A stretch of 26,529 nt of DNA from UBA2256 sp964453055 (GTDB taxonomy: Bacteria > Spirochaetota > Spirochaetia > Treponematales > Rectinemataceae). Both the position numbers and the translations under genes were made by a program. The first letter of the stretch is position 1; each line of letters begins with the position of its first letter. The stretch spans positions 1-26,529 of the forward strand of contig CAYVOD010000019.1 in NCBI GenBank assembly GCA_964453055.1, read 5' to 3'. Positions 1-8,067 of this stretch are shown in pieces. The notes beneath the pieces are model-generated. The model was not told where the DNA came from, made no database searches, and saw nothing but the letters and a program-made list of their open reading frames with translations.

Positions 1-351
1 ATCGGCGCCGGAGCGGCGCCGGCTCGCCCCGCGGCGGTTCCCGCCGCGGCTCCTGCCCCAGCCGGAGCGCCGGCCCCTTCCAGCAGCCCTGCGGCCGCCG
101 CTCCGGCCGCTCCCGCGTCCGCGTCCGCGTCCGCCGGATCTCTCACCGTGAAATCCCCCATGCCCGGGACAGTGATGTCTTTCAAGGTAACCGCCGGACA
201 ATCGGTCAACCGCGGCGACGTGCTCCTCATTCTCGAAGCCATGAAGATGGAGAACGAGATCGTCGCGCCCCAGGCGGGCAAAGTGGTTGGGTTGAGGGTT
301 CCCGTGAGCGCCTCTGTCAATACCGGAGACCCCTTGGTCGATCTCGAATAA
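1..351 (+). CDS. Biotinyl carrier domain of a sodium-pump decarboxylase (5' partial)
   Basis: The reading frame is open from the first base of the window, so the N-terminus lies outside. The visible 116 residues are an Ala/Pro/Ser-rich flexible linker (about residues 1-47) followed by a biotinyl/lipoyl domain. The attachment motif EAMKMENEIVAP is present and the biotinylated Lys is at bases 244-246. In the membrane oxaloacetate/methylmalonyl-CoA/glutaconyl-CoA decarboxylases this domain carries CO2 from the carboxyltransferase to the beta subunit. Here it sits 16 bp upstream of the beta-subunit gene, which fits that role. It could be a separate small subunit or the C-terminus of an alpha subunit; the window cannot decide. 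The family call is firm, the exact substrate is not. Confidence 0.9.
   Translation: MGAGAAPARPAAVPAAAPAPAGAPAPSSSPAAAAPAAPASASASAGSLTVKSPMPGTVMSFKVTAGQSVNRGDVLLILEAMKMENEIVAPQAGKVVGLRVPVSASVNTGDPLVDLE
115..132 (+). repeat. Three tandem copies of hexamer GCGTCC in the linker
   Basis: Three perfect copies of GCGTCC lie in frame in the Ala/Pro linker and encode Ala-Ser three times. A change in copy number would alter linker length without shifting the frame. Confidence 0.7.
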
Positions 352-367
352 GGGGAATTTCAGCCCC

Positions 368-1498
368 ATGAAAGAGTTCATCGCTGAATTCCTGCAATCG
401 ACTGGATTCCTCAATCTGAGCTTAGGTCAGCTACTGATGCTGGTCATAAGCTGCGTCTTGCTGTATCTGGGGATATATCGAAAGTACGAACCCCTACTGC
501 TCGTGCCTATAGCCTTCGGCATGCTCTTGGCCAACATACCTATCTCGGGCATCACCGACGGCCCTATCGGCAACCAGCCGGGAGGGCTGATCTATTATCT
601 CTACCAGGGAGTGAAAATGGGAATTTATCCTCCCCTCATTTTCCTTGGTATAGGCGCCATGACGGACTTCGCGCCCCTCATCGCCAACCCCGCAAGCCTT
701 CTCTTGGGAGCGGCGGCGCAGCTGGGCATCTTTATTCCCTTCATCCTCGCCACCTACCTAGGCTTCGACCTCAAGGCCGCGGCGAGCATCGGTATCATAG
801 GCGGAGCGGACGGGCCCACGGCGATCTTTCTCACCTCCAGGCTCAAGCCCGAGCTCCTGGGACCGATAGCGATAGCGGCCTACTCCTACATGGCCCTCGT
901 TCCCATAATCCAGCCGCCAATCATGAGGGCGCTCACGACTCCTAAGGAGAGGGCGGTCAAGATGGCGCAGCTCAGGGAAGTCACCAAGACCGAAAGAGTG
1001 GTGTTCCCCATCGGTGTCACTATTTTCGTCGGGCTGCTGCTCCCCGCCGCCCTTCCCCTGGTGGGCTCTTTAATGCTCGGAAACCTATTCCGGGAAACCG
1101 GGGTCACCGAGCGGCTTTCCGACACTTCCCAGCACGCGCTCATCAACATACTCACGATATTCCTGGGCGTGTCGGTGGGATCCACCGCCAGCGCCGAGCG
1201 TTTCCTCAATCCCGAAACACTCAAGATCATCTTCCTGGGGCTTTTCGCGTTCTCCTGCGGAACCGCGGGCGGCGTACTCTTCGGCAAGCTCATGTATTTG
1301 GCGACAGGCGGTAAGGTCAATCCGCTTATAGGATCGGCGGGCGTTTCGGCCGTACCCATGGCGGCCAGGGTTTCCCAGGTCGTAGGAGCCGAGACCGATC
1401 CCACGAACTTCCTTCTCATGCACGCCATGGGACCAAACGTCTCGGGCGTCATAGGCTCAGCGGTCGCCGCTGGCGTCCTGCTTTCCATTCTCGGCTGA
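368..1498 (+). CDS. oadB: Sodium-pumping decarboxylase beta subunit (OadB family)
   Basis: A 376-residue polytopic membrane protein. In this family it removes CO2 from carboxybiotin and couples that to Na+ export. The signature IGGADGPTAIFL is at about residues 143-154, with the Asp of GGADGPT (D148) corresponding to the Na+/proton-binding Asp of OadB. Further family blocks are GVSAVPMAARVSQ (about 324-336) and GPNVSGVIGSAVAAG near the C-terminus. Length is normal for the family. AGGGGA at 351-356 overlaps the stop codon of the biotinyl gene and lies 11 nt before the ATG, so the two are probably co-translated. Whether the complex acts on oxaloacetate, methylmalonyl-CoA or glutaconyl-CoA cannot be told without the alpha subunit, so the symbol denotes the family. 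Confidence 0.93.
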   Translation: MKEFIAEFLQSTGFLNLSLGQLLMLVISCVLLYLGIYRKYEPLLLVPIAFGMLLANIPISGITDGPIGNQPGGLIYYLYQGVKMGIYPPLIFLGIGAMTDFAPLIANPASLLLGAAAQLGIFIPFILATYLGFDLKAAASIGIIGGADGPTAIFLTSRLKPELLGPIAIAAYSYMALVPIIQPPIMRALTTPKERAVKMAQLREVTKTERVVFPIGVTIFVGLLLPAALPLVGSLMLGNLFRETGVTERLSDTSQHALINILTIFLGVSVGSTASAERFLNPETLKIIFLGLFAFSCGTAGGVLFGKLMYLATGGKVNPLIGSAGVSAVPMAARVSQVVGAETDPTNFLLMHAMGPNVSGVIGSAVAAGVLLSILG

Positions 1499-1508
1499 GC
1501 CGAGACTA

Positions 1509-1534
1509 CCTCAAAAGTCTTAGGACTTTTGAGG
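1509..1534 (+). terminator. Perfect 11-bp hairpin after oadB
   Basis: An 11-bp perfect stem (CCTCAAAAGTC and its complement) with a TTAG loop begins 10 nt after the oadB stop. A T-rich stretch (TAGTTTTTATTT) follows a few bases later. The likely role is termination of the decarboxylase operon, although the T-run is not immediately adjacent. Confidence 0.6.
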
Positions 1535-1560
1535 AGATAATAGTTTTTATTTCCGACTTT

Positions 1561-1592
1561 TTCCCGCGAGGCGCATAGGCGCTTCGCGGGAA
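1561..1592 (+). terminator. Second hairpin, between oadB and thrA
   Basis: A 14-bp stem (one G-U pair) with an ATAG loop, very GC-rich, followed by TCTTTGTATTTT. It lies 34 nt before the thrA start. It could be a second terminator for the upstream operon or a hairpin in the thrA leader. No leader-peptide ORF rich in Thr or Ile codons is visible. Confidence 0.5.
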
Positions 1593-1626
1593 TCTTTGTA
1601 TTTTCGGGCATCACAGGAGATTCCCT

Positions 1627-4065
1627 ATGAAAGTGCACAAATTCGGCGGTTCAGCCTTGATCGGAACCGAATCCTTCGAGCAGATGGCGAGAATCCTAAA
1701 AGCTTGCTCTGAAGACCTTGTCGTCGTATCGGCTTTTTCGGGGGTGACGGACGAACTGCTGAGCGCCGCGAATCTAGCCGCTTCGAGGAGCGACTACGCG
1801 AGCGTCTTTGAAGGCCTTTACGATCGTCACCTCGAACCAGCCAGGCACTTTCTCCACGGTCGGGAATTGGAAGCGGCCAGTTCGGCCTTGCGCGTCGAGC
1901 TGGACAAGCTCGGCGTACTTCTGGGCGGGGTGGCGGTGCTGCAGGATCTCTCCCGCCGGAGCCTGGATCAGATCCTGTGTGTCGGAGAGCTGCTCTCGGC
2001 CCCCCTCGTGACGAGAATCCTGAACGCGAAGGGCATCGAAGCCCAGCACGTGGACGCGCGAACCCTGGTGGTTACCGACGATTCCTACGGAGCGGCTCGC
2101 TGTGACGAGCAGGCCACCCATGCCCGAGCGAGGGCGGCCCTCTTCTCTGTCAAGGGAATCATCGTGACCGAAGGTTTCATCGGTTCGACTCCTTCGGGGA
2201 TCACTACAACCCTGGGCAGGGGAGGCTCCGACCTCAGCGCCGTGCTTCTCGGCGCCTCCTTGGGAGTCGACGAGATTTGCCTGTGGTCGGCCCGGGACGG
2301 GCTTCTGACCGCCGATCCGGAATTCGTGGCAGACGCCTTTCCAATAGCCGAGATCTCGTATCAGGAAGCCCTGGAACTCACTCATTTCGGGGCTAAAACG
2401 ATCGAGCCGATGGCCCTGCTGCCGGCGGTGAACGCTAATGTGCCCGTACGGCTCGCGAACCCGCTTAAGCCTGAAGCCGGTGGAACCCGCATCGTGGCCA
2501 ATCCCTCCTCCAGCGAGTACCCGGTCCGCGGACTGGCGTCGATACCGGAGGTATGTCTGCTGAGTCTCCACGGCCTGGGCATGCAGGGCGTGACGGGCAC
2601 CGCGGAGCGCATGTTCGGAGCCCTGGCCAAGAACAGGATCAACGTGATCCTCATCACCCAGGCTTCGAGCGAATTGTCGATATGCTGTGCCGTAAAGCCC
2701 GACGACGCCGCGGCGGGGGCGAAGGCGCTGAAGGATGAATTCGCCGCGGAAATAGCTTCCGGGCTGATCGCCCAACCCGCTATAGAGCGTAATTTATCGG
2801 TCATAGCAGTCGTCGGCGAGCAGATGAAGCGCAGGACGGGAATCGCCGGCAGGATTTTTTCAGCGCTGGGACGCAACGGTGTGAATGTCGTAGCGATAGC
2901 CCAGGGCTCGTCGGAATTAAATATTTCGATCGTCACGAGAAGCGCGGGCAGGAAGAAAGCGCTCAACGTCATTCACGACGCTTTCTTCCTGGCGGGCATA
3001 CGGACGGTCAACCTCTTTCTCACCGGAACGGGACTAATAGGCGGGACGCTGCTGGCGCAAATCGAATCGCAGAAGCTCAAGCTGCTCAAGGAGCATTCTG
3101 TTAGAATCAACCTGGTGGGATTGTCCAACTCCAGGCGCATGCTGATCGACCCGCAGGGCATATCTATCGATCGTTGGAAGGATCTGCTCTCCCAGGGAGA
3201 AAAATCGGATCTGGCCTCGTTCGTTAGCACGATGAAATCGCTCAACCTGCCTTCCGCATGCTTCTGCGACTGCACCGCCAGCGACGCGCCATGCGATTTC
3301 TACGAAAGCATCATGAAGGCCTCGATTTCCGTCGTGACTCCGAACAAGCGGGCTAACTCGGGCGATTTCGGACGCTATAAGGCCATAAAGAGAATGGCCA
3401 GGGAGAAAGACGTCGTTTACGGTTACGAGACGACGGTTGGCGCCGGTCTTCCCGTCATAGGGACGTTGCGCGATTTGGTGGCCTGCGGGGATCGGATATC
3501 GCGCATCGAGGCGGTACTTTCGGGAACCGTCAGCTTCATCTTCAACAAGCTGGGCTCGGGCGGACGCTTCTCGTCGTTGGTGCTGGAGGCTAAGGAAAAA
3601 GGATTCACAGAGCCCGACCCTAGGGACGATCTGGGAGCCGTCGATATAGCCAGAAAGACGCTCATCCTTATAAGGGAAGCGGGACTGGACCTGGACATGA
3701 AGGACATCCACATCCAGCCAATTCTGCCTGACAAGCTGGTCAAGGCTTCAAGCGTGAAGGAGTTCCTGGAGCTGCTGCCCGCAGCCGACGAAAGAATCGG
3801 AGCCATGGCAGCGGCGGCCAGGGAAAAGGGAAGGGTGCTCCGCTACGTGGCCACGATAACCCCCTCCGGCGCCGAGCTTTCGCTTCGGGACTACGGCCCC
3901 GAAAGTCCTTTCTACAACCTTTCAGGCACCGATAACCTCGTAATGTTCTCCACCGAGCGATATTCGGCCAATCCCCTGGTGATCAGAGGCCCGGGGGCCG
4001 GAGCGGCGGTCACCGCCGGGGGAGTATTCGCCGATATTCTCAAAACGGCGCAGTCATATCTTTAA
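1627..4065 (+). CDS. thrA: Bifunctional aspartokinase / homoserine dehydrogenase
   Basis: An 812-residue fusion that catalyses the first and third steps of the aspartate pathway to threonine, methionine and lysine precursors. The aspartokinase domain begins with KFGGS (residues 5-9) and contains FIGSTPSG and GRGGSD (197-202). Two ACT domains follow (about 308-375 and 388-458), the usual sites of feedback control. The homoserine dehydrogenase part has the dinucleotide loop GTGLIGG (467-473), TPNKRA (571-576), GYETTVGAGLPVI (599-611) and DPRDDLGAVDIARK (664-677) with the catalytic Asp and Lys. Length and order match E. coli ThrA. AGGAGA at 1615-1620 lies 6 nt before the ATG. Two hairpins precede it and a strong terminator follows, so it is probably transcribed alone. 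Confidence 0.97.
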   Translation: MKVHKFGGSALIGTESFEQMARILKACSEDLVVVSAFSGVTDELLSAANLAASRSDYASVFEGLYDRHLEPARHFLHGRELEAASSALRVELDKLGVLLGGVAVLQDLSRRSLDQILCVGELLSAPLVTRILNAKGIEAQHVDARTLVVTDDSYGAARCDEQATHARARAALFSVKGIIVTEGFIGSTPSGITTTLGRGGSDLSAVLLGASLGVDEICLWSARDGLLTADPEFVADAFPIAEISYQEALELTHFGAKTIEPMALLPAVNANVPVRLANPLKPEAGGTRIVANPSSSEYPVRGLASIPEVCLLSLHGLGMQGVTGTAERMFGALAKNRINVILITQASSELSICCAVKPDDAAAGAKALKDEFAAEIASGLIAQPAIERNLSVIAVVGEQMKRRTGIAGRIFSALGRNGVNVVAIAQGSSELNISIVTRSAGRKKALNVIHDAFFLAGIRTVNLFLTGTGLIGGTLLAQIESQKLKLLKEHSVRINLVGLSNSRRMLIDPQGISIDRWKDLLSQGEKSDLASFVSTMKSLNLPSACFCDCTASDAPCDFYESIMKASISVVTPNKRANSGDFGRYKAIKRMAREKDVVYGYETTVGAGLPVIGTLRDLVACGDRISRIEAVLSGTVSFIFNKLGSGGRFSSLVLEAKEKGFTEPDPRDDLGAVDIARKTLILIREAGLDLDMKDIHIQPILPDKLVKASSVKEFLELLPAADERIGAMAAAAREKGRVLRYVATITPSGAELSLRDYGPESPFYNLSGTDNLVMFSTERYSANPLVIRGPGAGAAVTAGGVFADILKTAQSYL

Positions 4066-4077
4066 ATTCGACGGAAT

Positions 4078-4113
4078 AAAGGCCTGGAGCCTCGTTTGAG
4101 GCTCCAGGCCTTT
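4078..4113. terminator. Bidirectional terminator between thrA and the TRAP operon
   Basis: A perfect stem of 13 GC-rich pairs (4081-4093 with 4098-4110, loop GTTT) is extended by AAA/TTT on its flanks. It separates convergent genes and gives a U-tract on either strand. Confidence 0.85.
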
Positions 4114-4166
4114 CTCATCCAGACATGCTTAGGCCATGTGTATCGGCCGATCATAAAATGCTTTCT

Positions 4167-6200
4167 TCAGGCGGCGACGCGAGCCTTCGCCTTTTTCGCT
4201 TTTGTGATCTGCAAAAACACGACAGCGATGAGAATGGCTCCGCCAACGAAGTCGTCCCAAAGCGCCGGGGTTACCATGCCGAGGCCGCCGATGATCGCTC
4301 CGATACGCTCATACCAGGACATCGTGGCGAGGGCGAACCCTTCAACGCCGGCGGCGAGGCCGATTATCCCGATGATGGCGGTGACTATCATCACGATCAT
4401 CATGAAAGGACGCTCGGCAACGCCAAACAGCAGCATTTCCGGGTTATAAACGAAAATAAAAGGTATTATGAAAGCTGCTATACCGAGTTTCGTCGCTTGA
4501 ACGCCGGTCTTCATGGGATCCGATTTCGCTATCGCAGAGCCCGCGAAGGCAGCGAGGGCAACCGGTGGTGTGATATCGGCGAGAACCCCGAAATAGAATG
4601 CGAACATGTTGGCAGACAGAATAATGGCCGCGGAATTCGGAGGGAAGGGATAACCCACCTGCTGGTTGAGGATCATTATGATAGCCGGAGCCGCGATCGT
4701 AGAGGTGATGACATAGTTGGCAGTCGTGGGCACGCCCATTCCTAGAATAAGGGATGTGAGCATGGTGAAGACAAGGGTGAGAAAGAGGTTTCCGCCGGCG
4801 GCCTGCACAAGAATTTCACCCAGTTTCAGGCCGAGTCCCGTCTTGGTTACGACGCCGATTATGATGCCTGCGCAAGCGCATGCCGCAATGACACCGAGGG
4901 CGCCTCGAGCGCCTGATTCCAAGCTCTTAACTATGTCCATCAAAGTGAAAGTCACCTGCTTATGACGTATGGTATTGACGATGGAACCTATGCCGGCGAT
5001 CAAGATCGAAATGATTATTGCCCACATTGCGGCTTTCATAGGTGTCGCGCCTTCGGTAAGCAGGTAGATAATCGCGATGAGCGGGATCATCAAATAGCCG
5101 CGTTTAAGAAGCAAATCCTTGGATTTAGGCAACTCTTCGCGTTTTAAGCCTTTCAAGCCCAGCTTTTTTGCTTCGAAATGAACTTGAGTGAATACAGCGA
5201 AGAAGTAGAGAAGGGCGGGGATTACCGCGGCGAGGGCGATGCGACTATAAGGAACGCTCGTGAACTCGGCCATGAGGAATGCTGCCGCTCCCATTATAGG
5301 TGGCATTATTTGCCCGCCTGTCGAGGCTGTGGCTTCGACAGCGGCGGCAAATTCAGGTTTGTAGCCCAGTTTCTTCATCATCGGAATCGTGAAGCTGCCG
5401 GAACCGACGACATTGCCTACCGAGGAACCGGAAACGGTGCCCTCCAGCGCGCTTGCGATGACGGCTACCTTCGCGGGTCCTCCCGAAGCCCAACCGGCTA
5501 TGGCGTTGGAGATATCGATGAAGAATTGCCCGAGGCCGGTTTTCTCGAGAAAGGAGCCGAAGAGAATGAAGAGAAATATAAAGGTGCTTGATACACCTAT
5601 CGGCGTGCCGAAGATACCCTCGGTCGTATACCACAAATGCTCGACCAGGGAGTCTATTGTGACGCCCCGGTGGGCCATCTTTCCAGGAAGATACGGCCCC
5701 GCAAAGGCGTAGGCGATGAAGACCAACGCGACAATGACGATTGGCAGACCGACTACTCGTCGCGCGGCTTCAAGCACCAAAATGACACCGATAATTCCGA
5801 TTGCGATATCGAGTGGCGTCGCCATTCCTGACCGTTGGGACAAGGTATTCGTCCACAACAACGTTATGTAAAGTGGCGCGGCCGCTCCAAGGATAGAAAG
5901 GAACGCATCCAGAGGATGTATCTTCCTCCGTGACCATTTCTTGTTCGATGGATATAGAAGATAGATGAGACAGAACGCGAACGCTACGTGGATCGATCGT
6001 TGCATCATCGCGTCGAGAACGCCGAACATCGCCGTATATACTTGAAAAACTGAAAACACGATGCCTATCGCCGCGATTACCTTTCCAATGAACCCGGAGA
6101 GGACTCGGAAATCCGATTCCTTGTCGAACTGACGCATGACTTCGTCGGCGCTGACCAGAGCTTCACTGGCAGGCTCGATGATTTCTGGTTTACCACTCAT
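4167..6200 (-). CDS. TAXI-type TRAP transporter fused permease
   Basis: The permease of a tripartite ATP-independent periplasmic transporter, 677 residues, with the small and large membrane subunits in one chain. The first roughly 170 residues give about four membrane segments. The DctM-like part has the conserved stretches GTVSGSSVGNVVGSGSFT and ASTGGQIMPPIMGAA, then many hydrophobic segments to the C-terminus. These transporters use ion gradients; substrates of TAXI systems are often dicarboxylates or amino acids, but none can be assigned here. I chose ATG at 6200 because AAGGAG (6211-6216) lies 10 nt before it. An in-frame TTG at 6209 is only 1 nt from that site. It follows the DUF1850 gene by 24 nt. 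Confidence 0.95.
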   Translation of the reverse strand: MSGKPEIIEPASEALVSADEVMRQFDKESDFRVLSGFIGKVIAAIGIVFSVFQVYTAMFGVLDAMMQRSIHVAFAFCLIYLLYPSNKKWSRRKIHPLDAFLSILGAAAPLYITLLWTNTLSQRSGMATPLDIAIGIIGVILVLEAARRVVGLPIVIVALVFIAYAFAGPYLPGKMAHRGVTIDSLVEHLWYTTEGIFGTPIGVSSTFIFLFILFGSFLEKTGLGQFFIDISNAIAGWASGGPAKVAVIASALEGTVSGSSVGNVVGSGSFTIPMMKKLGYKPEFAAAVEATASTGGQIMPPIMGAAAFLMAEFTSVPYSRIALAAVIPALLYFFAVFTQVHFEAKKLGLKGLKREELPKSKDLLLKRGYLMIPLIAIIYLLTEGATPMKAAMWAIIISILIAGIGSIVNTIRHKQVTFTLMDIVKSLESGARGALGVIAACACAGIIIGVVTKTGLGLKLGEILVQAAGGNLFLTLVFTMLTSLILGMGVPTTANYVITSTIAAPAIIMILNQQVGYPFPPNSAAIILSANMFAFYFGVLADITPPVALAAFAGSAIAKSDPMKTGVQATKLGIAAFIIPFIFVYNPEMLLFGVAERPFMMIVMIVTAIIGIIGLAAGVEGFALATMSWYERIGAIIGGLGMVTPALWDDFVGGAILIAVVFLQITKAKKAKARVAA

Positions 6201-6224
6201 GTGGAGCAATCTCCTTGCGATACG

Positions 6225-6731
6225 TTAAAATACCGCCTTCGCGGCCAGGAATAATTGGGTTTCCCGAGGGACCCAATTCGTAAAGGGATAGAAACAATCA
6301 TCAATGATGAGTCCGTGCCCCTCGACGATCGAAACCATCAAAGGAATCACGGCAAACTCCCGCGACATATTCAAAATGAATTTTCCGTCGACGAGGCGAT
6401 ACCCATCTTCAGCATCGGACGGCATGCCCACACCTGTACTCTCGTACTCCAGCTCGAAAAGATGCATGATCGGCTTTTCGTTCGGCCCCATGATCACCTT
6501 GAATCGCTCGATCACCGGGGTCAGATGAAAAGAATGCACGAAAACGTGATCGAAGCGATCGTGTCGCAGAGGTATTTCAGCGATAATGCTTGATTCGCAA
6601 TCCGAAATCACGAGATTAAAAGAACTTTCTGACGATTCAATACCCTGCGACGTTGCTTGGGCGATAACGGGCTGAATGCGGATTGCCAAAGCGAAAAGCG
6701 CGGTGAGAACCGCAAAACTTGCCCGTTTCAT
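6225..6731 (-). CDS. DUF1850-family TRAP-associated protein
   Basis: A 168-residue protein with an N-terminal signal sequence (hydrophobic 8-24, likely cleaved after PVIAQA). The core has the family pattern VHSFHLTPVIERF (about 65-77) and, later, the glycine-rich segment ESTGVGMPSD. DUF1850 proteins are regularly encoded between the TAXI binding protein and the fused permease, as here. Their function is not established; an accessory or periplasmic role in the transporter is inference. GGAGGG (6739-6744) lies 7 nt before the ATG. The ribosome site directly follows the intergenic hairpin at 6748-6779. Confidence 0.85.
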   Translation of the reverse strand: MKRASFAVLTALFALAIRIQPVIAQATSQGIESSESSFNLVISDCESSIIAEIPLRHDRFDHVFVHSFHLTPVIERFKVIMGPNEKPIMHLFELEYESTGVGMPSDAEDGYRLVDGKFILNMSREFAVIPLMVSIVEGHGLIIDDCFYPFTNWVPRETQLFLAAKAVF

Positions 6732-6747
6732 TGTAACGCCCTCCGAA

Positions 6748-6779
6748 AACAGGCGCTAGCGTAATACCTAGCGCCTGTT
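6748..6779 (-). terminator. Intergenic hairpin behind the TAXI binding protein
   Basis: A perfect 12-bp stem (arms 6748-6759 and 6768-6779) with an 8-nt loop. On the minus strand it is followed by TTTT and then the DUF1850 ribosome site. It lies between the first and second genes of the TRAP operon. It probably acts as a partial terminator or a 3'-end stabiliser that gives more binding protein than permease. Confidence 0.65.
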
Positions 6780-6835
6780 GATTTTATACCATTTCGAAAA
6801 TCAGAAAAGCCCTATGATGGCGATTGAAAATGGGA

Positions 6836-7771
6836 TTACTTGTTCTCGGCGAAAAATTTCTCAGCGCCTGGGTGCAGGGGAATGGACATTCCGTCGGTTC
6901 CCGTAGCGATCGTGGCATCGTTGCCCTTTTTATGGGAAGCCGCGAGCCGATCCCTGTTCGCATACATGGTCTTGAGAAGGTCGTACACGAGCTGCGCATC
7001 GAGCTTGGAGCTGACCGCGAGCATCGACTTGACCGAAACGGTATAGACATCGGACGTTTGGCCGATATAGGTGCCGGCTGGGAGTTTCTCGGCGGTGTAG
7101 AACTGGTACTTCGTCATGAGCTTTTTAGCGACTTCGCCGTCGATCGCGACCACGGTGATCTTCTTGGAAGCGCCTAAGTCCTGTATGGCCGCGGTTGGAG
7201 CGCCAGCGGTGTTGAAGGCGGCGTCGATGTTTCCGTCCTTGAGGTTAGAAGCGGATTCCGCGAAAGACAGGTACTGAACCTTGATGTCGGCATAAGAAAG
7301 TCCCGCCGCTTCAAGCACCTGCCGGGCGTTGAGTTCCACACCAGACCCCGCCGCGCCCACGGAGACTCTCTTGCCTTTGAGATCCTGCACAGTCTTGATG
7401 CCGGAGTCCTGGAGGGCCACGAGCTGGACGGTCTCGTTATAAATGCACGCTAGTCCACGGATATCCTTGGTGCCTTTCCCTTTGTAGATTTCGAGATCGT
7501 TGAGTGCGTAATATGCCGCATCGTTCTGCACGAATATTACATCGACCTCTCCCTTGGCGAGCATGGCGATATTGGCCGCCGAGGCGCCGGTGGCGGTGGC
7601 GTTGGCGTTCATCTTAGGGATGTTCTTGTTCCAAATCTCCGCAAGAGCGCCGCCCAGCGGGAAATAAGTACCGGCGGTGCCACCGGTCGCGATGGTCAAG
7701 AATTTTTGCTGCGCGCCCAGAGCGCCTGCGGCGACGAGCAGACAGAAGAGAACTGCGAGTGACTTCTTCAT
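6836..7771 (-). CDS. TAXI-family TRAP transporter solute-binding protein
   Basis: A 311-residue periplasmic binding protein. A signal peptide spans residues 1-20 (ends GALGA, no lipobox Cys). The hallmark TGGTAGTYFPLGGALAEI is at 29-46, followed by QNDAAYYAL (82-90), VGAAGSGVE (about 138-146) and the C-terminal HPGAEKFF. It captures the ligand for the fused permease encoded downstream. GGAGG lies 5-6 nt before the ATG. It is the first gene of the operon and has a recognisable promoter upstream. The ligand cannot be assigned from sequence. Confidence 0.95.
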   Translation of the reverse strand: MKKSLAVLFCLLVAAGALGAQQKFLTIATGGTAGTYFPLGGALAEIWNKNIPKMNANATATGASAANIAMLAKGEVDVIFVQNDAAYYALNDLEIYKGKGTKDIRGLACIYNETVQLVALQDSGIKTVQDLKGKRVSVGAAGSGVELNARQVLEAAGLSYADIKVQYLSFAESASNLKDGNIDAAFNTAGAPTAAIQDLGASKKITVVAIDGEVAKKLMTKYQFYTAEKLPAGTYIGQTSDVYTVSVKSMLAVSSKLDAQLVYDLLKTMYANRDRLAASHKKGNDATIATGTDGMSIPLHPGAEKFFAENK

Positions 7772-7843
7772 TTCAACCTCCGAGAAACGATTTGGTTCGG
7801 TTTCGCCAACGCGAAGGCGAAGGACGAAAACCCGACCCGAGCT

Positions 7844-7872
7844 AGTATAAATCGACTTTAATCATACTGCAA
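7844..7872 (-). promoter_or_regulatory. Putative sigma-70 promoter of the TAXI-TRAP operon
   Basis: On the minus strand, TTGCAG (7867-7872) and TATACT (7844-7849) are separated by 17 nt, placing the transcript start near 7837 and leaving a leader of about 65 nt. The -10 matches five of six consensus bases, the -35 only three. Confidence 0.5.
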
Positions 7873-7951
7873 TGGAGAATCACTGCTATTCGCCTAAACG
7901 CCAGTCTTTCGGCTCGATACCAGGGGATCGAAAAATAGCCTCCTCCCTTAG

Positions 7952-7980
7952 TTGAACAGTCAGTTCGGCTCGTGTATGGT
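7952..7980 (+). promoter_or_regulatory. Putative promoter of the GH31-like gene
   Basis: TTGAAC (7952-7957) and TATGGT (7975-7980) with a 17-nt spacer, about 80 nt before the chosen start codon. A GTG at 7972 would overlap this -10, which argues against it as the start. The 7772-8067 region holds only this promoter, the divergent one and the poly-G tract. Confidence 0.4.
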
Positions 7981-8049
7981 TGTCCTGGCGTCCGGCATCC
8001 TACGATTCGGGACCCGCAGGATTCGGAAGCCGGATGGCTCTGTTTGCTA

Positions 8050-8057
8050 GGGGGGGG
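8050..8057 (+). repeat. Homopolymeric tract of 8 G in the leader of the GH31-like gene
   Basis: Eight consecutive G lie 10 nt upstream of the ATG at 8068, between promoter and start. The G-rich stretch may also serve as the ribosome binding region. Tracts of this length can vary by slipped-strand mispairing. Confidence 0.75.
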
Positions 8058-8067
8058 TGGGTTGCAC

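Noticed and set aside
1499..1626. T-box, riboswitch or peptide attenuator ahead of thrA
   Set aside because: The region is too short for a T-box, no T-box sequence is seen, and there is no small ORF with runs of Thr, Ile or Lys codons; only two hairpins are supported.
1774..2775. Minus-strand open frame opposite thrA (333 codons), and a similar one at 886-1638 opposite oadB
   Set aside because: Both are shadows of well-supported genes in a GC-rich sequence, without recognisable domains.
7972..8067. GTG at 7972 as start of the GH31-like protein
   Set aside because: It overlaps the putative -10 element and the 32 residues it adds are low-quality sequence without family similarity.
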